Below, in pieces: positions 50,566 through 59,942 of a stretch of DNA of 64,000 nucleotides (positions are counted from its first letter, which is position 1; the number at the start of each line of letters is the position of its first letter). The DNA lies in assembly GCA_964520495.1 (NCBI GenBank), contig CAZFMZ010000001.1:62001-126000 (forward strand). The letters are read 5' to 3'. The position numbers and the translations under genes were made by a program. The stretch is from UBA1020 sp964520495 (GTDB lineage Bacteria; Patescibacteriota; Saccharimonadia; Saccharimonadales; Saccharimonadaceae). The notes beneath the pieces were generated by a model that was given only the letters and a program-made list of their open reading frames with translations, was not told the origin of the DNA and searched no databases.

Positions 50566-51169
50566 CGGTGTAGCCTAACGCAGCGAATGTGCGGCGAATC
50601 TGTCGGTTGCGGCCTTCGTGCATGGTGACGATCCATTCGCTGCCGGAATCTTCGCGCCGACGCTCTAGCTGCAGGCGGCTGGTGCCGTCGGGTAGTTCGA
50701 TGCCATGGTCGGCGATCATCTGGTGGTGCAAGGGCTCGAGCGCCCGGTCAAGGGTGACTTCGTAGCGTTTACGCTTGGCGAAGCGAGGATGGGTCATTTG
50801 CAGGGCAAAATCGCCGTCATTCGACAGCAGTAGCAACCCCGAGCTGTCTTTGTCGAGCCGGCCAACCGGCTTCAGAGCGCGCATGTCGGCAGGCAGAAGT
50901 TCGTAAATAGTCGGGTTGTCATCCTGGGCCTTGCGTGAGCAGACGTAGCCAACCGGCTTGTGAAATGCTACGTAGCGTCGCTGGGCGTTACCCGTCACCA
51001 CCTTGTCGTCAACCGTCACTTGGCTGGTATCGCTGATGCGTCCACCAATCGCAGCGACCGTGCCATCGACCGCAACGCGGCCATCGGCGATCAACTCATC
51101 AGCTTCACGACGAGATACCCCGAGCTGAAGCGCGAGATGTTTATTAAGACGGATAGAAGGCTCGGACAT
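50483..51169 (-). CDS. RsuA/RluB-family pseudouridine synthase
   Basis: 228 aa: N-terminal S4 RNA-binding domain (IRLNKHLALQLGVSRREADELI) and the catalytic domain with Asp106 in GRLDKDSSGLLLLS and the C-terminal HEGRNRQIRRTFAALG. It isomerises uridine in rRNA; the exact site (RluB, RluE or RsuA type) cannot be read. TATACT on the minus strand (51180-51185) lies 10 nt before the start. Confidence 0.92.
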   Translation of the reverse strand: MSEPSIRLNKHLALQLGVSRREADELIADGRVAVDGTVAAIGGRISDTSQVTVDDKVVTGNAQRRYVAFHKPVGYVCSRKAQDDNPTIYELLPADMRALKPVGRLDKDSSGLLLLSNDGDFALQMTHPRFAKRKRYEVTLDRALEPLHHQMIADHGIELPDGTSRLQLERRREDSGSEWIVTMHEGRNRQIRRTFAALGYTVTALHRVEFGPYQLAGLAAGEYRAVQP

Positions 51170-51202
51170 ACTTCGTTAAAGTATAGCAGGCCTGTAAGGC
51201 AC

Positions 51203-52114
51203 CTACGATGTCGGCGTGTCGTTGTTCTGGCGCGGCGTTTCCTCGAAAGAGATGCCGCTCGGTTCTGATGAACCAGGGAGCGGAGGTACGCCGGGGCTCG
51301 GCGCAGCAGGAGGAGTACTTGGCACGCCACCGAGTTCCTTCGCCATCAAATCACCTATCGGCTGAGCTTCATCGACCGGTTTCTCAATCGGTTGGATGAT
51401 GCGGTCGGCCAAACCGGCTGGGCGTGGTGTCGAAAATGGGGCGGTCGGCTGCGGCAGAGTAGTAGTCGGAGCGGACGGCTGTTCAGGAGCAGCCGGCGCT
51501 GGTGGTGTGGGAGCGGCAGGAGCCTGAGGCGCCGCAGGGGCGGGAGCCGGATTAGCTGGCGGCGTTGGTGGTTGGCTCACTTGTGGGCCAGGCGCGGTGG
51601 GTGCCGGCGTCACTGGCGCTGCGGCCGGGGCTGGTGGCTGCGGGGCGGTAGTTTCGGGACGGGGCGGAACACCAGCTGGAGCCGGTCGTGGTACTGCGGA
51701 CGGTGCGCTGTTGGGAGCGAAGGCATTGGCGGTCGGCGCCACTGGTGCGTCACCGAGCACTTCGTGAACCGTTCGCACGACGTCTTCGATACCGACCTGG
51801 CTCTTCACCAAGTAACGGTCGGCGCCGAGCTGCTGGCCACGCTGCCGTTGGTCCTCGCTTGAAAGTGCGGTCATCATAATCACCTTGATATCTTTGGTCT
51901 CGGTCGTCGAGCGCAGGATATCAAGCATGTCGAACCCGGAGATCTTTGGCATCATCACGTCCGAGACGATCAGGTGCGGCCGCTCCTTGATGGCCATGGC
52001 TAGCGCTTCCTCGCCATCACCGGCACTGACGATGTCGTACCCTTCTGCTAGTAGCCTCACCCCGTATATCTCGCGAAGACTCTTGTCGTCTTCTACTAGT
52101 AAAATCTTTGCCAT
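51203..52114 (-). CDS. response regulator with long Pro/Ala-rich tail
   Basis: 303 aa: receiver domain at 1-~122 (Asp52 in LIVSDVMMPK, Thr-Ala in MMTALSS, Lys in YLVKSQV), followed by ~180 residues dominated by Pro, Ala and Thr, without any recognisable output domain. The tail probably is disordered and may bind partners or the envelope. TACAAT on the minus strand (52124-52129) lies 9 nt before ATG, so it can be expressed apart from the upstream kinase gene, which also has a Pro-rich tail. Confidence 0.85.
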   Translation of the reverse strand: MAKILLVEDDKSLREIYGVRLLAEGYDIVSAGDGEEALAMAIKERPHLIVSDVMMPKISGFDMLDILRSTTETKDIKVIMMTALSSEDQRQRGQQLGADRYLVKSQVGIEDVVRTVHEVLGDAPVAPTANAFAPNSAPSAVPRPAPAGVPPRPETTAPQPPAPAAAPVTPAPTAPGPQVSQPPTPPANPAPAPAAPQAPAAPTPPAPAAPEQPSAPTTTLPQPTAPFSTPRPAGLADRIIQPIEKPVDEAQPIGDLMAKELGGVPSTPPAAPSPGVPPLPGSSEPSGISFEETPRQNNDTPTS

Positions 52115-52158
52115 ATTAGCTCCATTGTAACCGTAAGGTTTTTAAAATGCCATACCAC

Positions 52159-54225
52159 TTATGGCTGATTTGTTTCCTCTGGTCCGCGAACCGGAATCTG
52201 GACGCTGCCGCGGCCGACGTACGCTCCCGGATTCTGCTCGATTTGGGTCAGCGGTACGTTCTGGGGTCCGGGCGTGAACGCTGGTGGTTGTGCGACCGGT
52301 TGGGCCATGGGGGCGGAAGGTGGCGGCACGGGCTGCACTGGTTGCAACTGAACCGGCTGTGGTGCGACATATGGCATAGTCGGTGCAGCTGGCTGGGCTG
52401 CGGGCTGTGCGTCGGCGACTGGTTGTGGCGGCTGAGCTGGTGCGGTCGGTGCCGGTTGCATCTGATACACTCCTGGCGTGCCGGTCTGTTGCATGGCGGC
52501 GGGCGGTGCGGGGGCTGCCGGGACTTCAGGTGGCAGAGGTGCGGTTTCTCCGGCATCAGCAGCGGCATCGATCGGCGTATCCATCATGTCCTCCGCCACC
52601 GTCGCGGCTTCCATCAGCCGTTCGGCTTCCTCATGGTCGATACGGGGTATCTCGAGCGTGAACGTGCTTCCCTTCTTGAACTCACTCTCCAGCTTAATCT
52701 GCCCGCCCATTACTTCCGCCAACCGTCGGCATAGGTAGAGGCCGAGGCCGGTGCCGCCGATCTCGCGCGTGGCGGTGTTATCGACACGGTAGAATTTCTG
52801 GAACAGGTGTGGGATATCTTCTGCGGGAATACCGATACCACTGTCTTGTACGCTGATACGCACATGCGTCTCGTCGCCATCGACATCGATGACAACGTCA
52901 CCCTCCGGCGTGTACTTAATGGCGTTTTCAATCAAGTTAGCGACCACTTCGCGCAGATGGTCGTTGTCGACGTTGGCATAAAAGACGGGTGCGACCAGAC
53001 GGTCATTAGCCGGCCGGTCATCAGGGCGCGGCTTGAACAGGAAGCGCAGGTTCTTCTCGGTCGCTTTCGGCTTCAGGCCTTCGGCCACGTCGCCGACGAA
53101 ATCTACTACGTCAACCACGCCCGGCTTGTTCGATAATCTGCCATCTTCGGCTCGTGACACATCAAGCAAGTCCTGGAACAAGCGCCCAAGGTGTTTGGCG
53201 GCTTCCTGGGCCTTGCCGATGTATTCCCTGGCTTTGTCATCCACTTGAGCCGTCGCCGGGTTCAGGGCCAATCCCAAGTAGCCTTCGATACTAGCCACCG
53301 GCGTGCGCATCTCGTGTGACGCCGTCGAAATGAATTCTGCCTGCTCACGCTCCTCCGCCTTTTCCTTGGTCATGTCACGGAATACCAGGATGGCGCCGGT
53401 GCTGGGCGTACCAATCGGCGACGCCACGATGGAAAGCAGCAGTTTCTTGCCGGCTTCGGTCTGCACTGAGAAATCCTCACTGTGCACTTCCTGGTTCGAA
53501 GCCAGCACCTGTGCTATCGGGTCGTTTGCCGACGTCAGCGGCTTGTCGGCTCGGTCGAGCAGCTTGATGACCGACTTATAGCTCAGGCCGACTGCGTCGC
53601 TTTGTCCCCACCCTATCAGGCGCTGGGCGGCCGGGTTGATTAGTTGTATGACGCCTTGTTTGTCGACCGCCACCACGCCGTCGTTGATGGCGTTGATAAC
53701 GGTGTCAGCCTTGTGGGCTTCATTCGTTAGTTCGTTGGCCAATTCGGCGTAGGCCTTGTCCTGCTTGTCATCCTTGGCCGATTTAGTGTGCCAGATGATA
53801 AAGCTGGCGATGAGCGGCGCGAAACCAGCCACGCCGACGACGATCAGTCCAGCGATCGGTTCCTGCGTGACGTAGCCATACAGAACGTAGGCAAACACGG
53901 CGCCGCCTATCAGCGTGAAACCGCGTAGCGCAAAAATGCCTGAGAATACGGCGATGGCTAGCCATAGCGCGACGAACGGTGAGCCGATTCCGCCTGTGCT
54001 GAGGATAAGACTGGCCGTCGTAGCGGCTAAGAGGGTGTATACCAGAAAGCTATACGTCGACAGGTTCGACTTCGGCACCCACAGGTAAAGCACGAAGGAC
54101 GCTACGAGCGTGATTGCCGCCACGATAAGCCCCTGCCAGCTGACGAGGAGTAATTCACTCACCACCCCTGGTACTAATACGTACGGTAACGCGTAGAGCG
54201 CAATCACGGCGAACGAAACGAACAT
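52159..54225 (-). CDS. membrane sensor histidine kinase with PAS domain and Pro-rich tail
   Basis: 688 aa. About six TM helices in the first ~150 residues (no large extracellular loop), PAS domain (~175-290, NAINDGVVAVDKQGVIQLINP), HisKA with His304 in STASHEMRTP, and HATPase with NLIENAIKYTPEGD, VQDSGIGIP and GGTGLGLYLCRR. After residue ~515 comes a ~170-residue tail rich in Pro, Ala and Gln. The kinase-regulator pair is adjacent on the minus strand (regulator downstream). Confidence 0.9.
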   Translation of the reverse strand: MFVSFAVIALYALPYVLVPGVVSELLLVSWQGLIVAAITLVASFVLYLWVPKSNLSTYSFLVYTLLAATTASLILSTGGIGSPFVALWLAIAVFSGIFALRGFTLIGGAVFAYVLYGYVTQEPIAGLIVVGVAGFAPLIASFIIWHTKSAKDDKQDKAYAELANELTNEAHKADTVINAINDGVVAVDKQGVIQLINPAAQRLIGWGQSDAVGLSYKSVIKLLDRADKPLTSANDPIAQVLASNQEVHSEDFSVQTEAGKKLLLSIVASPIGTPSTGAILVFRDMTKEKAEEREQAEFISTASHEMRTPVASIEGYLGLALNPATAQVDDKAREYIGKAQEAAKHLGRLFQDLLDVSRAEDGRLSNKPGVVDVVDFVGDVAEGLKPKATEKNLRFLFKPRPDDRPANDRLVAPVFYANVDNDHLREVVANLIENAIKYTPEGDVVIDVDGDETHVRISVQDSGIGIPAEDIPHLFQKFYRVDNTATREIGGTGLGLYLCRRLAEVMGGQIKLESEFKKGSTFTLEIPRIDHEEAERLMEAATVAEDMMDTPIDAAADAGETAPLPPEVPAAPAPPAAMQQTGTPGVYQMQPAPTAPAQPPQPVADAQPAAQPAAPTMPYVAPQPVQLQPVQPVPPPSAPMAQPVAQPPAFTPGPQNVPLTQIEQNPGAYVGRGSVQIPVRGPEETNQP

Positions 54226-54402
54226 CGTAGCTTCGCAGATACGACGGTGCCAGAAGCGCGTCAGTGTAATCGGTTGGATAGCAGGGCCCCCTATTTGTTC
54301 CTGCGGTCATTATCGCAAATCGCTATAGCTTGCACAAGCGGAACAACAAGTTACGCTTGAGTTCGCGTTTAAAAGGAGTATCATAGCAGTAGCTACCGAA
54401 AA

Positions 54403-55608
54403 ATGAGGTATCACGTGAAAGACATCGCTCGCCAAACCTTCGACCACCTCTTCCCTTCTCCCGAGGAACTGTGGCAGCGGGGCGGCGCCATCATGTTGGA
54501 CACGGTGATCGACGAAGGGCACATCGAGCAGGTGCCTTTTTTTGACCTTGAAATCACGAAGGTCCGCACACTCGACGACGAGCCGTTCATTACCAAGCGT
54601 GGCCGTAAGCTCGGTCGCAGTGTGCTGCACCGGATCGATGTGAACGGGGTCGATCATCTGGCGCGGGCATTCGTACCCGCTGATGAGCTTCGTACCGATC
54701 ACGATTTCACTATTACGAGCGGTACGGCTTGGATGACGACGATTGACGGCTATGCACTCGATCGTTCCCGAAAACTCGTCGCCGATACGCACATGCCATT
54801 ACTGCAGGTCGGTCCGCCGCATAGCTCGCATGCATTGCCACGCCCGCTTGAGCTACTGCGGGTACCTCGTACCATCCGTGAGGCGAACGAAACCTCGCTG
54901 GCACGTACCGCCCAGACCGAACAGCTGGTGTTCGCGGCGCTTTCGAGCATGTACGACCTACCGCGCACGCAGGTGGCAATCGGTGATTCGCGTGACAGTA
55001 ATACTACCGCTGGCCAATATGCCTACATGAAGCATTACGAGTCGGATATCATCGCGTTCGACAATAAGGGTCGCTGCGCACCCGAGAAAGTGAATTTCGA
55101 AAACCTGCCGGAGTTCGCCAACTGGCTGGCCGACACGACCATCGGTGGCGTCGCTGTTAGCCTGTGCCTGGCGAAACAAGGCCAACTAGCTAGCCTACGC
55201 GGCAGCGCCTCACTCAATCCGAATTTCATCGCCAGCAGCCTGACAGGTACCATGCGGGCGCTTGCGAGCGGCGAGACCCGTCGCATGCTCGATTGGGTGC
55301 CGAAAGACGCTCGGGGCATCGACATCCTATATGGCCGCGACGACCTGTCGCACCCTGATATCATCACCGAAGCCTGGCAGGGTCATCCTAACGTGGTGGT
55401 GAAAGTCGTACCGAATGGTACGCACGCGTCCCTGCTACATCCGTTGGCACACGCTGGCCGGCGCAAGCGCATGGTCCACCGGGCTGAGCAGTTTCGGAGC
55501 AATCATGGCGATACGGCGGCTATGGACTGGGAGCTTATCCACGGCGTCGTTCCTGCTCCGCAACAGTCACAAACTTTGGCAATAAAAAATCCGCCTCAGG
55601 CGGTGTAA
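54403..55608 (+). CDS. alpha/beta-hydrolase-like protein, function unknown
   Basis: 401 aa, no signal peptide. In the C-terminal two-thirds the features fit an alpha/beta hydrolase: nucleophile-elbow-like VAIGDSRDS (Ser at ~ residue 197), an acid in GIDILYGRDDLSHPD and a His in VPNGTHASLLHPL. The N-terminal ~150 residues are a distinct beta-rich region. Substrate is unknown. Its last codons overlap a hairpin that likely terminates the convergent gene. Confidence 0.6.
   Translation: MRYHVKDIARQTFDHLFPSPEELWQRGGAIMLDTVIDEGHIEQVPFFDLEITKVRTLDDEPFITKRGRKLGRSVLHRIDVNGVDHLARAFVPADELRTDHDFTITSGTAWMTTIDGYALDRSRKLVADTHMPLLQVGPPHSSHALPRPLELLRVPRTIREANETSLARTAQTEQLVFAALSSMYDLPRTQVAIGDSRDSNTTAGQYAYMKHYESDIIAFDNKGRCAPEKVNFENLPEFANWLADTTIGGVAVSLCLAKQGQLASLRGSASLNPNFIASSLTGTMRALASGETRRMLDWVPKDARGIDILYGRDDLSHPDIITEAWQGHPNVVVKVVPNGTHASLLHPLAHAGRRKRMVHRAEQFRSNHGDTAAMDWELIHGVVPAPQQSQTLAIKNPPQAV
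55584..55606 (-). terminator. minus-strand terminator inside the 3' end of the hydrolase-like gene
   Basis: CCGCC/GGCGG arms around a short loop with an A-run on the plus strand (T-run on minus) upstream. It ends transcription from the 55692 gene while encoding the last residues of the plus-strand protein. Confidence 0.65.
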
Positions 55609-55629
55609 TGAATCGATAAAGTGTGTCCG

Positions 55630-55674
55630 GCGAGCCGGGACCGTCCTCCTTTCGGAGGCTCGGTCCCGGCTCGC
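55630..55674. repeat. very stable 45-bp hairpin
   Basis: Outer arms GCGAGCCGGGACCG (55630-55643) and CGGTCCCGGCTCGC (55661-55674) are a perfect 14-bp inverted repeat; inside, CCTCC (55645-55649) pairs with GGAGG (55654-55658) around TTTC. There is no T-run on either side. It lies in the 83-bp gap between two convergent genes. Confidence 0.8.
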
Positions 55675-55691
55675 GCTGGGGTGGGAAAGGA

Positions 55692-56156
55692 TCAGGCGAC
55701 CTGGAGCCGGTGCTGGTGCACCGCGTGCGCCCGGCGGCGCTTGGCCTGCCGCCTGATCTGGCCACGCCGCTTCAGGGTGGCCTGGGTGCGGTGACGCTCC
55801 ATCTCGGTCTGCTCGACCGCCCGGCGCTCCGCCTCGGTCGTGGTACGCACCTTGGCGTACTCGACCGTCACGAGGTTGTCGGCGATGAGCCGCTCGTAGG
55901 CCTGCTGGATGGAGTTGAAGCTCGACGGGTGCATGCCCCGCCTGGCCATGACGTCCACGACGATGCCGCGGGTGTCGAGACCGGTGATGGGGGCTCCGGC
56001 TGCCGCCTCGCTGTCGATGAAGCGACGCAGCTGGCGCGGAGTGATGCTCGTCATGTGCTTGGACATACGATCAAACCTTTCCCGAATGAAATGTGCGGTA
56101 CGCGCTCCTGGTCGTCGCTGGTTGCGGCGTAGGCGATTCCTTCCCGAAGAAATCAT
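55692..56156 (-). CDS. hypothetical basic protein
   Basis: Up to 154 aa; not recognised. Strongly basic, with TSITPRQLRRFIDSEAAAG and GIVVDVMARRG suggesting a small winged-helix-like part and a C-terminal Arg-rich helix. Two starts are possible: ATG 56156, 12 nt after a -10 box TATAAC, or ATG 56066 (124 aa), preceded by GGGAAAGG. The promoter TTGACA (56192-56197), 17 bp, TATAAC (56169-56174) is strong. Confidence 0.6.
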   Translation of the reverse strand: MISSGRNRLRRNQRRPGARTAHFIRERFDRMSKHMTSITPRQLRRFIDSEAAAGAPITGLDTRGIVVDVMARRGMHPSSFNSIQQAYERLIADNLVTVEYAKVRTTTEAERRAVEQTEMERHRTQATLKRRGQIRRQAKRRRAHAVHQHRLQVA

Positions 56157-56268
56157 GCGTATGGACTTGTTATACGCCTCTTGACTTTAGATGTCAACGT
56201 TTTTTGCTATGTTTTTCGTGATATTCACGACAGGGTTCTATGTAGCGTATGACCAGCGAGGCGAGCCA

Positions 56269-57267
56269 CTAACGGTGGAGCCTGAGCAACCGGCGCGAGC
56301 GAGCGTTCGAACGGACATAATGCAAAGGTTGACGCAGAAGCCCTACGCTGCCGACGATCGGCCAATATGGCAACAACAACAGCAATGAGAATGTAGTGCC
56401 CAGTGTGTACGGATACTCTATCAGCCGGTGGCTCATAACCAGCAGCCAGCCACCGGCAGCAGTCAGCAATACTAGCTCCCACCCCTGCGGCAGGAGCAGT
56501 AGCGATAGCACGCCTGCGAACACCAGAAAGCTCAGAATGCCAAATGCTACCCATGAGCCATCCCCTGCCCTGTGCTGTACGGCGGCCGGAGTAATGATGG
56601 CGGCATGACCGGTGCGTCGTATCAGGCCGGCGGAGTCGTTGAAGTACGCGCTGCGGCGGTATACTAGCGGCTGCCGACCAGCCAAGGTAGCAGGTATCGC
56701 CTCGCCGGCAACGACATTCAGTGCCCTGAACGCGCTCACCAGGCTGTCACCGGGTTGCAACGCGCGGTGCGGTAGTACCGCATCTACGTCACTCACCAGG
56801 AACTCTGCCGCCACACGACGCAGGAAGCCTGGTGTCAGGCGCTGCTGCGGCGTAAGCCAAAGTAATGCGTCGCCTTTCGTATATCGTTTTAGCACGGTGC
56901 GAGCATCCGCATCGTGCTTCAGAGAAACAACAGACAGCATCAAGCGGGTACGGTTACGGCGCTGATACCGGCGCAGTGCCGTCAAAGTCGCTTTGTTTCG
57001 CACTAATACCACTACCTGGAGCTGCTCGTAGTTCTGGGCTGCCAGGTGTTCGAGTAGCGGCCATGCCTCATCGGGCTTATCGTCGAGCTTCACTGCGACG
57101 CTCACTGGCTTCGCAGCCTTGGTGCGCCCATACCGACTCATAAGTTCAAGTAAGCGTCGGCGATCAATTGCTCGCCGTAGTTCATGCGCCCACATACTAC
57201 CTAGGAAGAAGAGCGCCAGACCGGCGATGGTCAACGGCAGTGGTAACAGGAAAGCGTTCAGGTCCAT
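56269..57267 (-). CDS. membrane glycosyltransferase-2-like protein (possibly inactive)
   Basis: 332 aa: N-terminal TM (~8-26), a cytoplasmic domain resembling GT-A family 2 glycosyltransferases (YEQLQVVVLVRNK, KGDALLWLTPQQRLTPGFLRRVAAEFL in part), and two to three C-terminal TM helices. The expected DxD metal site reads GDALLW, and the Q-x-x-RW motif is not obvious, so catalysis is doubtful. The start codon overlaps the sortase stop (TAATG), so it is translationally coupled to the sortase. Confidence 0.6.
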   Translation of the reverse strand: MDLNAFLLPLPLTIAGLALFFLGSMWAHELRRAIDRRRLLELMSRYGRTKAAKPVSVAVKLDDKPDEAWPLLEHLAAQNYEQLQVVVLVRNKATLTALRRYQRRNRTRLMLSVVSLKHDADARTVLKRYTKGDALLWLTPQQRLTPGFLRRVAAEFLVSDVDAVLPHRALQPGDSLVSAFRALNVVAGEAIPATLAGRQPLVYRRSAYFNDSAGLIRRTGHAAIITPAAVQHRAGDGSWVAFGILSFLVFAGVLSLLLLPQGWELVLLTAAGGWLLVMSHRLIEYPYTLGTTFSLLLLLPYWPIVGSVGLLRQPLHYVRSNARSRRLLRLHR

Positions 57268-57857
57268 TACGATACCTTCTCAAAGTCAAAGTACATCACC
57301 CGGCGGCTTTCACTGAAGATGCCTTCGCAGGTCATCAGTGTCAGGCGCGGTTTCGAAGTCGGCGCCAATATTTCGGCGGCATCTGGCTCGACGAACGTCT
57401 TGCCGGTAAAGCGGTACTGGAATGTCAGGCCGTTGGTCGTTCCGATACGTACGATGTCGCCAGTGCGCAGTTCGGCCAGCGGCATGAAGACGGCCATGGT
57501 GTTGTGGCCGTAAATGAAGGTATTGCCCACCTCGTTGTTCGGCAACGCGGTAATCGTCGCGAACATGGCCTTGTCTTCGCTCAACGTCCAGGTATCAGCT
57601 TCTTTGTCGTACTCCCCGTCGACAATGGGCAGTGTCATGCCAAGCCGGGGAACCGTGATGACGGCTGGCTGCCCTACCCGCTTGTCGCTGGTGCGGATAG
57701 TAATAGGAGGTTCGGTATTCGTCGGAACGGTTGCCAATACCGGTTCAGGGGGCTGCAATGCCCATAGCAGATAAAGCGGCCCAAGCACGAACACGTACAA
57801 AGCTACCACTCGTAGAAAGAGTGGTAGCCGTACGTTTGTTTTGCCCAACCGCTTCAA
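57267..57857 (-). CDS. sortase
   Basis: 196 aa, single N-terminal TM (~13-33), then the sortase beta-barrel with His118 in IYGHN, Cys177 in LTLMTCEG and Arg185/186 in SESRRVMY, the catalytic triad. It links LPXTG-type proteins to the cell surface. The directly upstream gene ends in an LPVTS sorting signal and is the likely substrate. Class assignment (D or E) is uncertain. Confidence 0.9.
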   Translation of the reverse strand: MKRLGKTNVRLPLFLRVVALYVFVLGPLYLLWALQPPEPVLATVPTNTEPPITIRTSDKRVGQPAVITVPRLGMTLPIVDGEYDKEADTWTLSEDKAMFATITALPNNEVGNTFIYGHNTMAVFMPLAELRTGDIVRIGTTNGLTFQYRFTGKTFVEPDAAEILAPTSKPRLTLMTCEGIFSESRRVMYFDFEKVS

Positions 57858-57872
57858 GGAAATCTCCTTTCC

Positions 57873-58946
57873 TTATAGTGGCAGAGTAGCTCGGCCGCGT
57901 AGCGCGTAGGTTCCGGCAGTAGCCAGGATCGAGCTGATCATCACGGCGATGGCAGCGAACTGCTCACCAGTGCCAGATGTGACTGGCAATGAGGTAACCT
58001 CACCGGTTACGGCGCCAGCACCACCACCAAGTGGGGCCACAGGAGTGGTCGGAGTCTGAACGACATTGCCGCGACCTTGGATACAGACGAATGTCTGGTC
58101 GAGTACGGTTTCTTCGTTCACGACGAGCGTAACATCTACGCCATCGCCACCTGCAGGCAGTGAGATTTCTTTCGTCTCACCAGCTGGTACGGTCACGTTT
58201 TCGTCGTTCAGTACCACGGAACCTTCGGCGTTACCGCTGTTGGTAAGGGTAAGTTTGAAAGTCTCGGTCCTAACGTCACATACGTATGAGTACGACATGT
58301 TTGGCTCAAGGACACCGGCGTCGTTACAGGTTACAACTTCGTCATAGACGGTCTGTCCGTCAATAACGATAACTACACGACTGCCATCCTCGAAGCGTAC
58401 AACTTTACGTTCGCCAGCTGCCAGCGTGTATTCTGTATCGTTAACGGTAACTTTGCCCTCTGCATCTCCTTGGTTCCTCAGAATGACGCGTACGCGGTCA
58501 CGAGCGTCACAGTCAACGCGGAAAGTGACCCGAGCCATAGCGTGCTGACAATCAGCATTATAAATGGCTTGTCCTGCGGCGGTCCAATTCATACCTGCGT
58601 AATACTTGACTTCTTTGTCGCGTCCAGTCCCGGCTTCATAATAAAACGGTGGGATGATGTCACCCCAAAAGTCTTGGTTCGTATTGTTGAACACTGGTCC
58701 GTTATGGGTATCATGCCCATTGGTGCTGAAGATTGAAGCTACGCTTACTTCCAGGGCGGAAGGTCCGTAGGGGTTACCCTGAGCACCTGCACCTTGTCCG
58801 CTTGAAGGTTGCGGTTGCCGACTGTGACAAATCACAACTTTTTTAACTGGGTCACCAGCTTCCGCTCCAGTGGTTGACGAAAGGCTGCCGATTAGCCCCA
58901 CCGTCATCGCGATCGCCACCATCGCGGTCATTAGTTTCTTGATCAT
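57873..58946 (-). CDS. sortase-anchored surface protein
   Basis: 357 aa: signal peptide (IKKLMTAMVAIAMTVGLIG..., cleavage near AEA), then a domain with the pattern VVICH...NPY...V....HDTH...DIIPP, found in many secreted repeat proteins; two ~68-residue tandem beta repeats (DCDARDRVRV... and VCDVRTETFK...), each ending in a Cys; a Pro/Thr/Gly linker; and a C-terminal sorting signal LPVTS (320-324), hydrophobic helix and Arg tail. Start 58946 has AGAGGTGAA upstream. It could be a fimbria-like or adhesin substrate of the adjacent sortase. Confidence 0.85.
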   Translation of the reverse strand: MIKKLMTAMVAIAMTVGLIGSLSSTTGAEAGDPVKKVVICHSRQPQPSSGQGAGAQGNPYGPSALEVSVASIFSTNGHDTHNGPVFNNTNQDFWGDIIPPFYYEAGTGRDKEVKYYAGMNWTAAGQAIYNADCQHAMARVTFRVDCDARDRVRVILRNQGDAEGKVTVNDTEYTLAAGERKVVRFEDGSRVVIVIDGQTVYDEVVTCNDAGVLEPNMSYSYVCDVRTETFKLTLTNSGNAEGSVVLNDENVTVPAGETKEISLPAGGDGVDVTLVVNEETVLDQTFVCIQGRGNVVQTPTTPVAPLGGGAGAVTGEVTSLPVTSGTGEQFAAIAVMISSILATAGTYALRGRATLPL

Positions 58947-59228
58947 ATTCACCTCTTCCTGCCTCCACTCCACGTAGGGGCACCTCGCAGTTAATGTTGT
59001 AAGGTAAAATACACTAAATTAGTAAATTATGCAACTATATACTATAATACTTACGCTTAGTCCTCCAATCTTATTTTCATTGTGGACCTCACAATATTGC
59101 CTGTTTGAGAAATAAATTACAGAAATTAAGAATAACCTGCTATTTAGCAGGCATATGCGTTAACAATGATAATTTTTGTCAATCGTTCGCTTGATATTCG
59201 GAAAAGTATTGGATTGACTGGCTTAGCG

Positions 59229-59795
59229 CTAGCTAAAACTTAGTATCTTTGCCGCACGCATCATATAGGTGGCGCGCGGAGCCGTCGGGCAACTGGCGGC
59301 TTCGGCAGCAGTGATACTGGCCGTATCTTCGGCGCTAGGGCTACGCAAATGGTAGTACAACGCATATCTGCCTGTGCTCCCGCAGGGATAGAACATGACG
59401 GAGTAGCGGCCATGATTCGCAGAGTTATATTCCTTATTCGGTGGCAGGCTATGAGTAAAGCCACTTGGTATAAGTTGCTGAGTTAACAAAATGTCTTCGA
59501 GCGCGCATGGATAGGCGCCGCTGAACACCCAGCCGCCGCTTCCGTCAACGCAGTTGTTGCCACTGACCCCGACGGTCGAACTCCAGCCACCACGGGGCCG
59601 TTCGCCAGAGCTGACGTGCCATCTGAGTATGGCTTTCTCAAGCTGATTCATGGCCGATCGCATATGAGAATCTTGCGCCCTCGCTTGCACGCCATTGAAC
59701 GCCACGACCGTAATGGACGCTAGAATTGCAATCACCACGATGACGATGAGGAGCTCGACGATGGTGAAACCGGTTTGTTTTCGTTTTGCCCACAT
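59229..59795 (-). CDS. type IV pilin-like protein (prepilin)
   Basis: 188 aa. Short basic leader, then G|FTIVELLIVIVVIAILASITVVAFNGVQARAQDS, almost identical in the helix to the prepilin at 9125. Mature part ~150 residues with four Cys, Gly/Ser/Tyr-rich. Start 59795 follows TATAGT (59806-59811) by 10 nt; an upstream in-frame GTG lies closer to the box. Expressed as a single gene. Confidence 0.88.
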   Translation of the reverse strand: MWAKRKQTGFTIVELLIVIVVIAILASITVVAFNGVQARAQDSHMRSAMNQLEKAILRWHVSSGERPRGGWSSTVGVSGNNCVDGSGGWVFSGAYPCALEDILLTQQLIPSGFTHSLPPNKEYNSANHGRYSVMFYPCGSTGRYALYYHLRSPSAEDTASITAAEAASCPTAPRATYMMRAAKILSFS

Positions 59796-59942
59796 TATTG
59801 TTGCCACTATACCAATCCGTGGCGTTGGCCGTCAAACCGATTAGTTGTCATGCCTACAGCGGAAGACTATACTGAAAATAGCAGGAGGTAACGCCTATGA
59901 TACGAGTCGACCGACAACGCTTGAGTGCATAAGGAGGTGCAT

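Noticed and set aside
56191..56388. 65-aa plus-strand frame with hydrophobic start
   Set aside because: Its second half is antisense to the 3' end of the glycosyltransferase-like gene and ends in a poly-Gln run; no SD and no promoter support.
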